Under the pieces are notes generated by a model, which was not told the origin of the DNA, made no database searches, and saw only the letters and a list, made by a program, of their open reading frames with translations. Source: Ursidibacter maritimus (GTDB lineage: Bacteria > Pseudomonadota > Gammaproteobacteria > Enterobacterales > Pasteurellaceae). From it: a stretch of 64,000 nt of DNA. Below are positions 27,065 to 37,510 of this stretch, in pieces. The translations under genes were made by a program, and so were the position numbers. Position 1 is the first letter of the stretch. Each line of letters opens with the position of its first letter. The stretch covers positions 372,001-436,000 of the forward strand of contig NZ_LEKN01000013.1 in assembly GCF_009761395.1 (NCBI RefSeq). Direction: 5' to 3'.

Positions 27065-29673
27065 TACTGCAATGCCTTTTCAATTTTCTCAAACAGATCA
27101 CGAGCCAAATTATCTAACCCTTTCAAGCGTTCTAAACCACGACGCATTAAGGTTTGACGTTGTGCATCATAACGTGAGAGCTTGATCAACGGTTCAATTA
27201 AGCGAGCAGCAACTTGTGGGTTGGTTTCATTTAGTTTGATCAACATATCTACTAAGAAGCGATATCCAGAACCATCAATAGCGTGGAAAGCTCTTGAGTT
27301 TTGCGATGCAAAGCTACCAATTAAAGCACGTAGGCGGTTAGGGTTTTTCAAGTTAAAGCTACGGTGGCTTAATAAGCCTTGCACTAGCTCTAATACATTG
27401 TCATCAGGGCGAGTAGCTTGTAAAGCAAACCATTTATCCATTACTAAACCATCGTGGTGCCATTTTTCTTCAAAATCTGTTAATAATTGATCACGACAAG
27501 GAAGCTGTGCTTTTGTTGCTGCAGAGAGTGCTGCTAGCGTATCTGTCATATTATCGGCTTGATGATAATGTTTGTGAACTAAGGTATTTCCTACATCTGT
27601 AAACGCTAGATAGGATAAGCACACATTGCGTAATGCTCGTTTTGCCATATCTTCCGCTTCGACGCGATAACCTGTTAGTTTATTTTGATTATAAGTCACT
27701 AAGAAACGATCTTTTAATGCTTCTGCAATTTGATGCTGCATAAAATCACGTACAACGGCAATGCCTGCAGGGTCAATCACTTTAAAAGATTCTGCAAATT
27801 CAGTTTCTTTTGGCAATGTTAGCGTAAGTGCCGCCAATTCAGGATCTTGATTTGCATTTTCGAGCACTAAGGTTAAACCATCTAATAATTCAGGCGAGAA
27901 GGTCATCGTTTCGCCTTGTTGATGACGAGTTAAGTTGGCTTTTAATTCGTTGATAAACAGTGTTTGAGCTGCGTCCCAACGAACAAAGTCATTCTCAGCA
28001 TATTTCAACAGTGTGTTAAGTTGCTCTGTGGTGTAATTATAATCAATACGTACAGGAGCAGAGAAATCACAAAGTAGCGCAGGCACTGGGCGTTGCGGTA
28101 CATTATGGAACTCAAAAGTCTGATTATCGTGAATCACATCTAACACATCACTTACCGTTAATAGCTCGTGCTGTAATTTCAGTTTTTCGCCATTTTGTCC
28201 GTAGAGTGCAATTTTCAATGGAATATGCAAATTCACTTTTTCTACTTGATCTGCCGTTGCAGGCGTCATTTGTGCAACGTGTAAACGATAGGTTTGGCGT
28301 TTCTCATCATATTCGTCTGCGACTGTCAGCTCTGGCGTACCTGATTGGCTATACCAACGGCGGAACTGCTGTAAATCAATGCCAGATGCACGCTCCATCG
28401 CTGAAACAAAATCTTCACAGGTTGCGGCTTTACCATCATTTTCTGCCACATAAAGTTTCATTCCTTTTTGGAATTTCTCTTCGCCTAGTAAAGTGTGAAT
28501 CATACGAATGACTTCCGCCCCTTTTTCATAAACGGTTACTGTATAGAAGTTATTCATTTCAATCACTTTTTCAGGGCGAATTGGGTGAGCCATCGGACTT
28601 GCATCTTCAGCAAACTGGAAAGCACGCAAGAAACGGACATCTTCAATTCGTTTTGCAGAACGAGACCATAAGTCTGATGTAAATTCTTGATCGCGGAATA
28701 CGGTTAAACCTTCTTTTAAGCTTAGTTGGAACCAATCACGACAAGTAATGCGGTTACCCGTCCAGTTGTGGAAATATTCGTGAGCAATCACGCTCTCCAC
28801 ATTCATATAATCTTCATCGGTTGCTGTTTGTGGGTTAGCTAAAACAAATTTCGAGTTAAAAATGTTTAAACCTTTGTTTTCCATCGCCCCCATATTGAAG
28901 AAGTCTACTGCTACGATCATATAAATATCTAAATCGTACTCTAAGCCAAAACGTTCTTCGTCCCATTTCATCGAACGTTTTAAACTTGCCATTGCCCAAC
29001 TTGCACGATCTAAATTGCCACGATCAACGTAAATTTCTAAATCAACTTCACGTCCGCTCATTGTGGTAAATTTATCTTGTAACAGGTCAAAATCACCTGC
29101 AACCACCGCAAATAAATAGCTTGGTTTTAAGAATGGATCTTCCCATTCTACCCAATGACGACCATCATCTAAATCACCTTGTGCAATGCGGTTACCATTT
29201 GAAAGCAAATATGGATATTTGCTCTTGCAAGCGGTGAGTTTCGTGCGATATTTTGCAAGGACATCTGGGCGATCTAACATATAGGTGATTTGACGGAAAC
29301 CTTCTGCTTCACACTGAGTACAAATACCATCGCCTGATTGATACAGCCCTTGTAAAGAAGTATTTTTAGACGGTTGTAATAATGTTTTAATTTCTAATTC
29401 AAATTGATCTGATGGGAAATTTTCTAAAGCTAGGGTTAAAGATTCATTATCTTGTTGGTAGTTTGAAAAGGTTTCGCCATTGAGTTTAACGGAAACCAAC
29501 TCAAAACTATGCCCATCTAAACGTAAACTCGTTGCTTCTGGATTTTTACGTTGTACGCTTAAACGTGATGTCACCAATGTTTCTTCAGGGTCAAGTTGAA
29601 AATCAAGATAAATATCGGTGATAGTAAAATCTGGTTGGCGATAATCTTTTCTAAATTTGGCTTTAGGTTGCAT
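27064..29673 (-). CDS. pepN: Aminopeptidase N (M1 family)
   Basis: 869-residue cytoplasmic zinc aminopeptidase. The exopeptidase motif GAMENKGLN and the zinc site HEYFHNWTGNR with its downstream Glu in LKEGLTVFRDQEF are present, followed by the DUF3458-type Ig and C-terminal alpha-helical domains. It removes N-terminal residues from peptides in the final stage of protein turnover. Length matches E. coli PepN (870). Followed with one-base overlap by a DUF805 gene. Confidence 0.96.
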   Translation of the reverse strand: MQPKAKFRKDYRQPDFTITDIYLDFQLDPEETLVTSRLSVQRKNPEATSLRLDGHSFELVSVKLNGETFSNYQQDNESLTLALENFPSDQFELEIKTLLQPSKNTSLQGLYQSGDGICTQCEAEGFRQITYMLDRPDVLAKYRTKLTACKSKYPYLLSNGNRIAQGDLDDGRHWVEWEDPFLKPSYLFAVVAGDFDLLQDKFTTMSGREVDLEIYVDRGNLDRASWAMASLKRSMKWDEERFGLEYDLDIYMIVAVDFFNMGAMENKGLNIFNSKFVLANPQTATDEDYMNVESVIAHEYFHNWTGNRITCRDWFQLSLKEGLTVFRDQEFTSDLWSRSAKRIEDVRFLRAFQFAEDASPMAHPIRPEKVIEMNNFYTVTVYEKGAEVIRMIHTLLGEEKFQKGMKLYVAENDGKAATCEDFVSAMERASGIDLQQFRRWYSQSGTPELTVADEYDEKRQTYRLHVAQMTPATADQVEKVNLHIPLKIALYGQNGEKLKLQHELLTVSDVLDVIHDNQTFEFHNVPQRPVPALLCDFSAPVRIDYNYTTEQLNTLLKYAENDFVRWDAAQTLFINELKANLTRHQQGETMTFSPELLDGLTLVLENANQDPELAALTLTLPKETEFAESFKVIDPAGIAVVRDFMQHQIAEALKDRFLVTYNQNKLTGYRVEAEDMAKRALRNVCLSYLAFTDVGNTLVHKHYHQADNMTDTLAALSAATKAQLPCRDQLLTDFEEKWHHDGLVMDKWFALQATRPDDNVLELVQGLLSHRSFNLKNPNRLRALIGSFASQNSRAFHAIDGSGYRFLVDMLIKLNETNPQVAARLIEPLIKLSRYDAQRQTLMRRGLERLKGLDNLARDLFEKIEKALQ

Positions 29674-29874
29674 AGTATTTCCTCAGATCATTTTTAAAGT
29701 CATTCTGTGTAAGTATATTGCAGTTTATCAAGAAAGTCATTGAACATTCCCAACTCCAAAACATAAGCGAAATTCTACCCTTTTCTTTGCCCAATAAAAA
29801 AGCGGAATTTGCAAAAAATCCCGCTTTTGTTACCGCTTATATAAAACATAAGCCTATTATTTCAACAAAACTGT

Positions 29875-32364
29875 TTATTGTACTGTTTCTTCTAGTTCTT
29901 TGGTTACTTTACTGTCTTCAATCTTGCTTTCATCAGTGGAGTGAATTTCTTCCATTTTAACCATAGCACCTTGAATAGTTTGCTGAATTTCTAAAGAAAT
30001 TAAGCCTCGCAATAAAGTTTCGATATCCCTCACTTTATTCACTACAGTATTTCCTTCGTCATCAAAATATCCTTGCTCTTTCAGTGTTCCACTAAAGGTT
30101 GAGAATAAGGATTTATCGAAAAATTCTGGTGCATTGATGCCATGTAAGACAGATAAACGCTGTGCAATAGAACAACTCTCTTTCTCTAATTCATTGCGGC
30201 TAATGTCAGGTTGCTCAATTAAAATACTCAAGCTGATGTAATAGCGCTGTAATAATTCACGAATTGTCGCTGCGTGTAACTGTAACGAGCGAATACGATG
30301 GCGGTTGATCATAAACATTTCGCTTTCGCTCTTAATAATATTTTGGTGACTAAATTCTGCTAAAATATCTTCAATATGAGCTCGAACTTGATCTTCCGCA
30401 AAGTGTAAAAAGAGTTCAGCTTGTAAGAACGGATAAATACGCTGAACGCTTTGCATAATCAGATCTTTCGATACCGCTTCGTGATGCAATACAATGCTTG
30501 CCACTAAAGAAGGTAAAACAAATAGATGTTGGATATTATTACGGTAATAAGTCATCAGAATTGCTGATTGACGATCTAAACGAATAATTTCACCAAAGTT
30601 ATCTTTCTCTACAATCACACCCGAACGTGGTAGTGTGAGCACGTGTTCTAGCATTTCATTAGCCGTTTCCGTTGGAATAGTAATATCTTTGTTATACGGC
30701 ACATTTTTAAACAACAGGACACAGCTTTCAACTTGTTCAATAAGCTGTTCTTTGGTTAAAGAACGCTGGCGTGAGCCTAACAAAATTGAACCGATCAAGT
30801 TTTTCGCATTTACCGCTGCCGCATTATTGATGTTCACCATCACTTGTTTTGACACTGACTCAACAGCATTATTCAACCATTTCGGACGAGCGTCTTCCTC
30901 AAGCGGTGCTTTCCACTCTGGAAAATGCAAATTCAAGTAATTATTCAATTGGATAGGTTCACCAAAGTTCACAAAACCTTGCCCAAGGTTACGTAATTTT
31001 TTGATAACTCGCAGCACTAGACCTGCATTTTCTTTCTCTTTTTCTGCACCTCGTAGCTCTTTGGCATAGGTATCCACTTCTAAAACGTGTTCATAACCGA
31101 TATAAACAGGCACAATGCTAATTGGACGTGAAAGTCCACGCTGCAAGGCTTGTAAAGTCATCGACATCATTCCTGTTTTCGGGTCAAGTAAACGCCCTGT
31201 ACGAGAACGCCCGCCTTCGATAAAGTATTCGACTGAATAGCCCCGATAAAATAATTCCGCTAGATATTCTCTAAAAATCGTGGAATAGAGACGATTTCCT
31301 TTGAAGGTTCGGCGGATAAAGAATGCGCCCCAGCTACGAAAAATTGGGCCTGCTGGCCAGAAGTTAAGGTTGATCCCAGCAGCAATATGTGGCGGAACTA
31401 AACCTTGATGATAAAGGATATAGGAGAGTAATAAATAATCCATATGGCTACGGTGGCAAGGCACATAAACTAATTCGTGTCCTTCCAATGCCAATTTACG
31501 CACACGCTCTGCGTATTGCACATTGATGCCTTGATAGAGCTTATTCCAAAGCCAACTTAATAAACGATCTGCAGTTCTTAAACTTTCGTGGCGAACATTT
31601 GCCGCAATTTCATCAAGAATCTTTTCAGCCTCTTTGCGTGCTTTTTCTGGCGAACTCTTTGGTTTTTGAGCTTCATCTTCAATTGCAGCTAAAATCGCAG
31701 GAGATTGCAGTAATTTATTGAACATCGCCTCACGATCAGGCAAACGAGGCCCTGTCGCTGAATAACGTTGTTTAGAAAAGTGCATTTTGGCAACACGAGC
31801 TAATTTTTGAGCAATACCTTGATCAGCACCGTGAGTTTCTACCATATAACGTAACGAAACCGCTTGAGAAAAACGGATAAAATTGTCACGACCAAACCAA
31901 ATCATTGTTATTAAACGTTGTAATGGTCCTAACAGACGTAAAACAGGTAAGCCTTTTTCTTTCCCTGGTGCTCTCCCCCATAGCACAGAAACAGGAATAA
32001 GCTGAACATCTAATTGACTATTCACCCGATGAAGATCTAAATAGCGATAGAATACTGTTTCCGTTTCACTTTTTGCCCCTTTAGACTTAAAAAAGCGTCT
32101 GCCTTCATCTAAAAAAACATAGCGTGGTAATATTTGTCCTTCAATCTCATTTGGCTGTAATGGATCGGGTAAATTTAAGGCTAAACAATCTTTCTGTAAA
32201 ATTAAAAGGTCGGTTTGTGAAGTGTAAGGTAATACATAGATGAACGGTTGTTCAGGATTCAGCTCTAATTCTTCAATTGGGTTCGTAGGAATAGAACGAG
32301 ATTTTACCAATAAAGAGAGTGGTATATTTAAAAACTTACGATAAATGTTAATTAATGCTGACAT
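29875..32364 (-). CDS. plsB: Glycerol-3-phosphate 1-O-acyltransferase
   Basis: 829-residue membrane-associated enzyme making lysophosphatidate, the first step of phospholipid synthesis. Acyltransferase blocks are visible: [15 protein letters not shown] (H-x4-D, block I), [14 protein letters not shown] (block II), [16 protein letters not shown] (block III) and [12 protein letters not shown] (block IV). Length fits the long gammaproteobacterial PlsB. AAGGAT precedes the ATG. It is divergent from lexA, the same arrangement as in E. coli, so the lexA operator region may touch its promoter. Confidence 0.95.
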   Translation of the reverse strand: MSALINIYRKFLNIPLSLLVKSRSIPTNPIEELELNPEQPFIYVLPYTSQTDLLILQKDCLALNLPDPLQPNEIEGQILPRYVFLDEGRRFFKSKGAKSETETVFYRYLDLHRVNSQLDVQLIPVSVLWGRAPGKEKGLPVLRLLGPLQRLITMIWFGRDNFIRFSQAVSLRYMVETHGADQGIAQKLARVAKMHFSKQRYSATGPRLPDREAMFNKLLQSPAILAAIEDEAQKPKSSPEKARKEAEKILDEIAANVRHESLRTADRLLSWLWNKLYQGINVQYAERVRKLALEGHELVYVPCHRSHMDYLLLSYILYHQGLVPPHIAAGINLNFWPAGPIFRSWGAFFIRRTFKGNRLYSTIFREYLAELFYRGYSVEYFIEGGRSRTGRLLDPKTGMMSMTLQALQRGLSRPISIVPVYIGYEHVLEVDTYAKELRGAEKEKENAGLVLRVIKKLRNLGQGFVNFGEPIQLNNYLNLHFPEWKAPLEEDARPKWLNNAVESVSKQVMVNINNAAAVNAKNLIGSILLGSRQRSLTKEQLIEQVESCVLLFKNVPYNKDITIPTETANEMLEHVLTLPRSGVIVEKDNFGEIIRLDRQSAILMTYYRNNIQHLFVLPSLVASIVLHHEAVSKDLIMQSVQRIYPFLQAELFLHFAEDQVRAHIEDILAEFSHQNIIKSESEMFMINRHRIRSLQLHAATIRELLQRYYISLSILIEQPDISRNELEKESCSIAQRLSVLHGINAPEFFDKSLFSTFSGTLKEQGYFDDEGNTVVNKVRDIETLLRGLISLEIQQTIQGAMVKMEEIHSTDESKIEDSKVTKELEETVQ

Positions 32365-32442
32365 TTTTGTATCCTTTTGAATAATTATGGTCGGATTACG
32401 CGAATTTTAGCATAAATTCTTATAGAAAATGGTATTTGTTAG

Positions 32443-32497
32443 TTACAAATCCACATTTACTGTATATAATGACACTATTTTCTGTATATAAAGACAG
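32443..32497 (+). promoter_or_regulatory. lexA promoter with two LexA (SOS) boxes
   Basis: CTGT-N8-ACAG at 32482-32497 is a perfect SOS box, and CTGT-N8-ACAC at 32460-32475 is a near-perfect one. TTACAA (32443-32448), 16 bases and TATAAT (32465-32470) form a promoter whose -10 lies within the first box. Autoregulation of lexA is the clear reading. Confidence 0.9.
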
Positions 32498-32506
32498 TGA
32501 GGATTT

Positions 32507-33142
32507 ATGAAGCGCCAACATTTAACCGCTCGCCAACAAGAAATTTTTGATTTTGTAAAACAACATATCGAAAGCACCGGAATGCCACCAACTCGGGTAG
32601 AAATTGCTCGTGAAATTGGTTTTAAATCCCCAAATGCGGCAGAAGAGCATTTGAAAGCCTTAGCTCGTAAAGGGTATATTGAAATGTTATCAGGGACATC
32701 TCGCGGTATTCGTATCCTTGTTGAAGATGAAGAGGTTGCCGCCAATGATGAAGAAGGCTTACCGCTGATTGGCAAAGTTGCCGCAGGTACACCAATCCTT
32801 GCGGTAGAACATATTGAAAACCGCTATCCTGTTAATGGAGCAATGTTCTCGCCACAGGCGGATTATTTACTTAAGGTCAGTGGCAACTCAATGGAAAAAA
32901 TAGGTATTCTAGATGGCGATCTACTCGCTGTTCATCGTACTCAATCAGTGCGTAATGGACAAGTTGTTGTTGCCCGAGTTGATGATGAAGTCACAGTTAA
33001 ACGCTTAGAAAAGAAAGGGGAACTTATTTACTTACACCCTGAAAATGATGAACTACAAGCGATTGTTGTTGATCCAAGAACATCTTTTATTGAAATTGAA
33101 GGCATTGCTGTTGGTGTAATTCGTAGTAATGCGTGGATGTAG
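32507..33142 (+). CDS. lexA: LexA repressor (SOS regulator, S24 autopeptidase)
   Basis: 211 residues. An N-terminal winged HTH ([20 protein letters not shown], residues 9-28, with [14 protein letters not shown] as recognition region) is joined by a hinge to the latent protease. The self-cleavage bond is Ala93-Gly94 in GKVAAGTP; the catalytic dyad is Ser128 (SGNSMEKIG) and Lys165 (VTVKRLEK). RecA filaments on ssDNA trigger cleavage and SOS induction. GAGG precedes the ATG. Two SOS boxes precede it. Confidence 0.97.
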   Translation: MKRQHLTARQQEIFDFVKQHIESTGMPPTRVEIAREIGFKSPNAAEEHLKALARKGYIEMLSGTSRGIRILVEDEEVAANDEEGLPLIGKVAAGTPILAVEHIENRYPVNGAMFSPQADYLLKVSGNSMEKIGILDGDLLAVHRTQSVRNGQVVVARVDDEVTVKRLEKKGELIYLHPENDELQAIVVDPRTSFIEIEGIAVGVIRSNAWM

Positions 33143-33163
33143 AGTAGTAATAAATAGGTAAAT

Positions 33164-33185
33164 AAGCGGTCAAATTTGACCGCTT
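33164..33185. terminator. lexA terminator: palindromic pair of uptake sequences
   Basis: AAGCGGTCAAATTTGACCGCTT is a perfect 22-base palindrome, with a third uptake sequence ACAAGCGGT at 33196-33204. It lies between the convergent lexA and manZ ends. Confidence 0.7.
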
Positions 33186-33228
33186 GTATTTTACCACAAG
33201 CGGTCAAATTCAGTAGATTATTTGCACA

Positions 33229-34065
33229 TTAAGCTAATGCACCTGTCCACGCACCAAGAATACCGATAGCGAAGAATCCAACGATAATCCATAACGCATT
33301 GACACGATTACGTAATAACCACATACAAGCGAAAGTTAATAGTAGCGGTAATAAACCTGGCATTAAACTATCTAAAATAGATTGTACCGTTGTAATTTCG
33401 GTTGTGCCGTCTTGTTTCTCAATGGTTGCAACTACTAACGGAACGTTAATGCTCGTCCATTTTTGAACTAAAGCTCCCATAATAAACAAGCCGAGAATTG
33501 AAGCACCTTCCGTTAGTTTTTGTAATAAACCACCGCTCATATCTTGTACAACATCTAAGCCTTTTTTATAACCATAAGTTACGCCATAGTAACGTGTAGC
33601 AAGACGAACAAGGTTAAATAGTACAAAGAACAGTAATGGACCTAAAATACTTCCTGTAAGCGCTAAACCAGCACCAAGTGCCGCAAATACAGGACGTGCC
33701 GTTCCCCAATAAATTGGGTCGCCAACGCCCGCTAAAGGCCCCATTAAACCTACTTTGATCCCGTTGATTGCTGCATCATCAATCGGTTTACCATTAGCAC
33801 GCTCTTCTTCCATTGCAATGGTTACACCTAATACAGGTGCTGCAACGAAAGGTTGCGTATTGAAAAATTCTAAGTGGCGTTTAATTGCATCTTTACGTTC
33901 TTGTGAATTTGGATCTGGATATAAGCGTTTAATCACTGGCACCATTGAATAGCAGAAACCTAATGCCTGCATACGTTCAAAGTTCCACGAACCTTGGAAT
34001 AGATTTGAACGGCGTACGACCGCATTTAAATCACTTTGCGTTACTTTTTTGATTTCAGTTGTCAT
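33229..34065 (-). CDS. manZ: PTS mannose transporter subunit IID
   Basis: 278-residue membrane subunit of the mannose-family phosphotransferase permease. It starts KKVTQSDLNAVVRRSNLFQGSWNFERMQ, followed by the EEERANG segment and GLMGPLAGVGDPIYWGT, all characteristic of IID proteins. With IIC it forms the membrane channel for mannose/glucose-type hexoses, phosphorylated via IIAB. Last gene of manXYZ, 13 bases after manY. The lexA-side palindrome probably ends the operon. Confidence 0.94.
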   Translation of the reverse strand: MTTEIKKVTQSDLNAVVRRSNLFQGSWNFERMQALGFCYSMVPVIKRLYPDPNSQERKDAIKRHLEFFNTQPFVAAPVLGVTIAMEEERANGKPIDDAAINGIKVGLMGPLAGVGDPIYWGTARPVFAALGAGLALTGSILGPLLFFVLFNLVRLATRYYGVTYGYKKGLDVVQDMSGGLLQKLTEGASILGLFIMGALVQKWTSINVPLVVATIEKQDGTTEITTVQSILDSLMPGLLPLLLTFACMWLLRNRVNALWIIVGFFAIGILGAWTGALA

Positions 34066-34078
34066 ATTACTACCCTTC

Positions 34079-34879
34079 TTAGTCTAAACGGTTATCAAGG
34101 TCATTGTTTGTTGCTTGTACTTGCACCACTTGTTTACTTTGGTTGTATTTAGGGTGAAGTTGAATATAAAGAATTGCCATTACTGTACCCAGCACACCAA
34201 GTGCCACTAAGTTGAAGTTAGTGAACGCTGCTACAACAAAACCTGTGTAGAAGAATGGCATTAAGTGTCCTGCACGCATCATATTGATGACCATCGCATA
34301 ACCTACAACTGCAATAAAGCCACCTGCAATTTTTAACCCTGTTGTTACTACATCAGGAATTGCACTTAACATTGATTGTACGGTATCTGTACCTGCTGTC
34401 ATTGCAACAATTAACGCAGGAATTGCAATACGCATCGCTTGAAGTAATAGCGCTGAACGGTGAATCCAATCTAATTTATTTAGATCCCCTGTTTCAACGG
34501 CTTTATCTGCAGCGTGTTGGAAACCAACGGTAATCGCACGTACAACATAAGTGAGTACTTGACCTGCTGCAGCAAGTGGAATTGCAAGAGCAATCGCAGT
34601 TGGAATATCTTGCCCACCAACGATAACAAGAATGGTTGAAACCACAGACGCTAATGCTGCATCAGGTGCAAGTGCTGCCCCGATATTCATCCAACCTAGA
34701 GCTAATAATTCTAATGAACCACCCACAATAATCCCTGTTTTGATATCACCTAATACGATACCGATTAGGGTACAAGCAATTAACGGGCGGTGGGTTTGCC
34801 ATTCATCTAAAATTGATCCCATACCTGATACACAGGCAACAAGGAAGACAAGGACGATTTGTAAAGTAGAAATTTCCAT
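34079..34879 (-). CDS. manY: PTS mannose transporter subunit IIC
   Basis: 266-residue polytopic subunit. The start MEISTLQIVLVFLVACVSGM and the segments DEWQTHRPLIACTLIGIVLGD, LGWMNIGAALAPDAALASV are family hallmarks. It forms the sugar translocation path together with ManZ. It lies ten bases downstream of manX and thirteen upstream of manZ, consistent with one transcript. Confidence 0.94.
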   Translation of the reverse strand: MEISTLQIVLVFLVACVSGMGSILDEWQTHRPLIACTLIGIVLGDIKTGIIVGGSLELLALGWMNIGAALAPDAALASVVSTILVIVGGQDIPTAIALAIPLAAAGQVLTYVVRAITVGFQHAADKAVETGDLNKLDWIHRSALLLQAMRIAIPALIVAMTAGTDTVQSMLSAIPDVVTTGLKIAGGFIAVVGYAMVINMMRAGHLMPFFYTGFVVAAFTNFNLVALGVLGTVMAILYIQLHPKYNQSKQVVQVQATNNDLDNRLD

Positions 34880-34889
34880 ACTGATTTCC

Positions 34890-35870
34890 TTAGATTAAGT
34901 TATTTTTCTTGAGTAAATCCATCATATATTGACGGCTATCGTTTGATACTTTACGCACATCAAGCTCAATGTTTCGTTCATTTAATACTTTGAATGCTTC
35001 AATATCTTTCTCATCAACGGCTACCGCACTGGTAATCATTTTCTTACCATCTTTATATGCCATACCGCCAATATTGATAGATTTGAAATCCACACCCGCA
35101 TCAGATAAACGTAGCACATCTGTTGGGTTAGTGAAGAGTAACATCATACGCTCGCCTGCATATTCAGGGTTGTTATACACACGCACCATCTTTTCAACAT
35201 TCACAACGTGAGCTGTTACCCCTGGTGGAGCAACGCTTTTCAGCATTGTTGAACGTACCGAATCTTTGGCAACATCATCATTAACCACCACAATACGACT
35301 AACCTTACTCTCTTTTGTCCAACGTGTTGCGACTTGACCGTGAATTAAACGGTCATCAATACGGGCAAGACCAATCTCTAAATGCCCCACACCGTTAGCA
35401 GTAACTACAGCTGGCTCTGAAGGTTTAGTAGGTGCAACAGGTTCTGAAGCGGTAACTTCTGGCTCTTTTTCTGCAAAATTTAATGCACGCACACCACCAC
35501 GACCAGTTTCAAGTGCAATTTCCACTAACTCTTGTAAACTTGGGTTGTCATCTCGAGCCATAAAGGTTTCGACTAACATCGGCACATTGACACCTGTTAC
35601 AATATCCATATTCTCGTTGCCATCAGCCACACGATTGGCTGCATTAAACGGACTTCCGCCCCAAGTATCAACCAAGAATAGAACTTGATCACAATGAGCC
35701 AATTCGCCTGCCAACTTTGCTTGGTATTTACCGATGATTGTTTCGGCATTTTCACCTGGAACAAAATCAATAGACGCAACATTTTCCTGCTCGCCGATCA
35801 ACATCTCAGTCGTCTTGAGAAGTTGCTCTGCTGCTACCCCGTGGGTTGCAATAATAATTGCAATACTCAT
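34890..35870 (-). CDS. manX: PTS mannose transporter subunit IIAB
   Basis: 326 residues: IIA domain (1-130, phosphorylated His10 in IIATHGVAAEQLL), a Pro/Ala/Glu-rich linker, and IIB domain (about 160-326, active His in ARIDDRLIHGQVATRW). It passes phosphate from HPr to the incoming hexose. The start at 35870 is chosen because AAGGA lies eight bases upstream and the family begins MxIAIxIxTHG; the frame is open further upstream but without a plausible site. First gene of manXYZ, with an elaborate control region upstream. Confidence 0.95.
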   Translation of the reverse strand: MSIAIIIATHGVAAEQLLKTTEMLIGEQENVASIDFVPGENAETIIGKYQAKLAGELAHCDQVLFLVDTWGGSPFNAANRVADGNENMDIVTGVNVPMLVETFMARDDNPSLQELVEIALETGRGGVRALNFAEKEPEVTASEPVAPTKPSEPAVVTANGVGHLEIGLARIDDRLIHGQVATRWTKESKVSRIVVVNDDVAKDSVRSTMLKSVAPPGVTAHVVNVEKMVRVYNNPEYAGERMMLLFTNPTDVLRLSDAGVDFKSINIGGMAYKDGKKMITSAVAVDEKDIEAFKVLNERNIELDVRKVSNDSRQYMMDLLKKNNLI

Positions 35871-35908
35871 CTGCATTTTCCTTTTTATAATAAAAATAAA
35901 TGTTGAAT

Positions 35909-36012
35909 TTATTCTCAAATAGAGCGAATAAAAAATGAATTGTAGAATAAAGACAGATTTTAACAACTGAATTTACATAAAAATGAGATAAAGATCTCAT
36001 TTTTATGTAAAT
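35909..36012 (-). promoter_or_regulatory. manXYZ control region: promoter, CRP-like palindrome, operator-like repeat
   Basis: On the minus strand TTGTTA, 16 bases and TACAAT (35966-35939) form a promoter with start near 35932. Upstream is a perfect 19-bp inverted repeat (35971-35989 / 35994-36012, loop AAAG); its centre matches the 22-base CRP consensus at 18 positions and lies at about -60, a class I distance. Overlapping the start is TTATTC-N11-GAATAA (35931-35909), shaped like an Mlc/NagC-type operator. Known regulation of manXYZ by CRP and Mlc makes this reading attractive, but the operator identity is inferred. Confidence 0.6.
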
Positions 36013-36202
36013 TTTGTACAATAAAAGAACAATTTAATTTCGTAATTTTTTTATAAATAAAAATAATTAACAATAAGGTTACATTTTTGTGTCTGAGTAA
36101 TGAAATGAAAGACAAGGATTAAAAGGAAAAATAGTAAAGCTAAATAAAAATAACCGCTTGTTTTTAAAAGCGGTTACTTAGAGTTAGAAATTGGCACAAG
36201 AA
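36013..36202. other. kbp-manX intergenic region
   Basis: AT-rich, no credible frame. Contains the kbp terminator (36151-36176). Confidence 0.6.
36151..36176 (-). terminator. kbp terminator with uptake-sequence arms
   Basis: TAACCGCTT (36151-36159) / AAGCGGTTA (36168-36176), followed on the minus strand by TTTTTATTT. Confidence 0.8.
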
Positions 36203-36646
36203 TTATAAACTTTTTGGAATACGGATTTTCTGCCCTGGGAAGATTTTATCCGCATCTTTAATCACTTCTTTGTTTGCATCAACGATAGCCGTATATTTCG
36301 CACCATTACCATACGCTTTGTCTGCAATTTTCCATAAAGTATCGCCTTTTTGGATTACATAAAATTCATCATCATTGGCAACTTGCTCGCCATTTGCAAT
36401 GCGTACTTCATCAATATTCACGTTAGTGATCCCTGCAATATTACCTGCCATTAATACCGCTTTCTCAATTGCTGCGGCACTTGACGCTACACCACTAATT
36501 TTTGCTGTGCCATTTTCCACAGTTACTTGCACATCTTCCACGCCCGGATTATCTTCTGCTAAATGCTCTGTTACTGCTTTTGATGCATCTTCTTCTTTGT
36601 TAAATAATTTTTTACCAATGTCAGAAACGAAATCAAATAAACCCAT
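36203..36646 (-). CDS. kbp: BON-LysM protein (potassium-binding protein Kbp / YgaU)
   Basis: 147 residues: an N-terminal amphipathic MGLFDFVSDIGKKLFN, a BON domain (about 25-90, VEDVQVTVENGTAKISGVA) and a C-terminal LysM domain (about 95-145, YVIQKGDTLWKIADKAYG, PGQKIRIP). Same length and architecture as E. coli Kbp/YgaU, a cytoplasmic K+ sensor/binder. No signal peptide. Monocistronic. Confidence 0.88.
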   Translation of the reverse strand: MGLFDFVSDIGKKLFNKEEDASKAVTEHLAEDNPGVEDVQVTVENGTAKISGVASSAAAIEKAVLMAGNIAGITNVNIDEVRIANGEQVANDDEFYVIQKGDTLWKIADKAYGNGAKYTAIVDANKEVIKDADKIFPGQKIRIPKSL

Positions 36647-36749
36647 TGTAAAGTCCTCTAAAAAATAAAAAGTTGATGTTTTAGATTGAAATTGCTCAAT
36701 CTGTCGGTTAGATTACAGCAACTTAAAGAAGTTCAACAAGAGAAATAAA

Positions 36750-37202
36750 ATGAAATTAGCCGAAGCCTTAATTGAGCGAGCAGATTTACAACGCCGCCTC
36801 GCTCAATTACAACAACGCCTACATCAAAATGCGCAATATCAAGAAGGTGAGCAACCTAGTGAAGATCCACAGACTTTATTGGTTGAGTATCATCAAGTCG
36901 CAGAACAACTAAAAGAGCTGATTGTTAAAATCAATTTAGCCAATCAGCGAGTAAGTTTGGCAAATGGCACTAAAATGATTGAAGCTTTGGCGGAAAGAGA
37001 TCATCTCAAAGCGACACATTCGATGTTAATCGGGTTAGCTGACACAGCAACTCCCGAACAAAATCGTTACAGCCGTAGTGAAATAAAAATGCTCTCAGCT
37101 GTGAATGTGAAACAAACCCGTCAAAAAGCCGATGAAATTGCAAAACAACATCGTCAGCTTGACACCCAAATTCAGCAGGCAAACTGGTTGAACGAGCTTT
37201 AA
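36750..37202 (+). CDS. DIP1984 family protein
   Basis: 150 residues, almost wholly helical and charged. It opens MKLAEALIERADLQRRLAQL and contains EDPQTLLVEYHQVAEQLKEL and INLANQ, the pattern of the DIP1984 family (DUF6847). Function unknown; sometimes annotated septicolysin-like by distant similarity, which the sequence does not prove. No neighbours on the same transcript. Confidence 0.7.
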   Translation: MKLAEALIERADLQRRLAQLQQRLHQNAQYQEGEQPSEDPQTLLVEYHQVAEQLKELIVKINLANQRVSLANGTKMIEALAERDHLKATHSMLIGLADTATPEQNRYSRSEIKMLSAVNVKQTRQKADEIAKQHRQLDTQIQQANWLNEL

Positions 37203-37510
37203 CTATCAAATTTGGTAGTTTTTAAATCAAGGCGAATACACTCTCTGCTTGAGATTAAAGCACTAATTTATGCAGAAACGAAGGGCAGTTTCATTTTGAT
37301 GAACAGTGTAGCCCAATACAAGTTATGCGGTAATGTGATGCTGTAAAATGTACAACCGAGTATTGATTGATTTAAAAATGAGGGTGGGAAAGGGGATTAA
37401 GCGGTCAGATAAGTAAAAAAATTTGCAAATCTTACCGCTTAAATTTTCCATTTGTTGATTATTCCGCTAGAATTCATCGTCTATATAAATTTACTTGAAC
37501 AGGGAAAAAC
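37203..37510. other. Intergenic region with opposed uptake sequences
   Basis: No credible frame. AAGCGGT at 37399-37405 and ACCGCTT at 37434-37440 form an inverted pair before holC. Confidence 0.6.
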
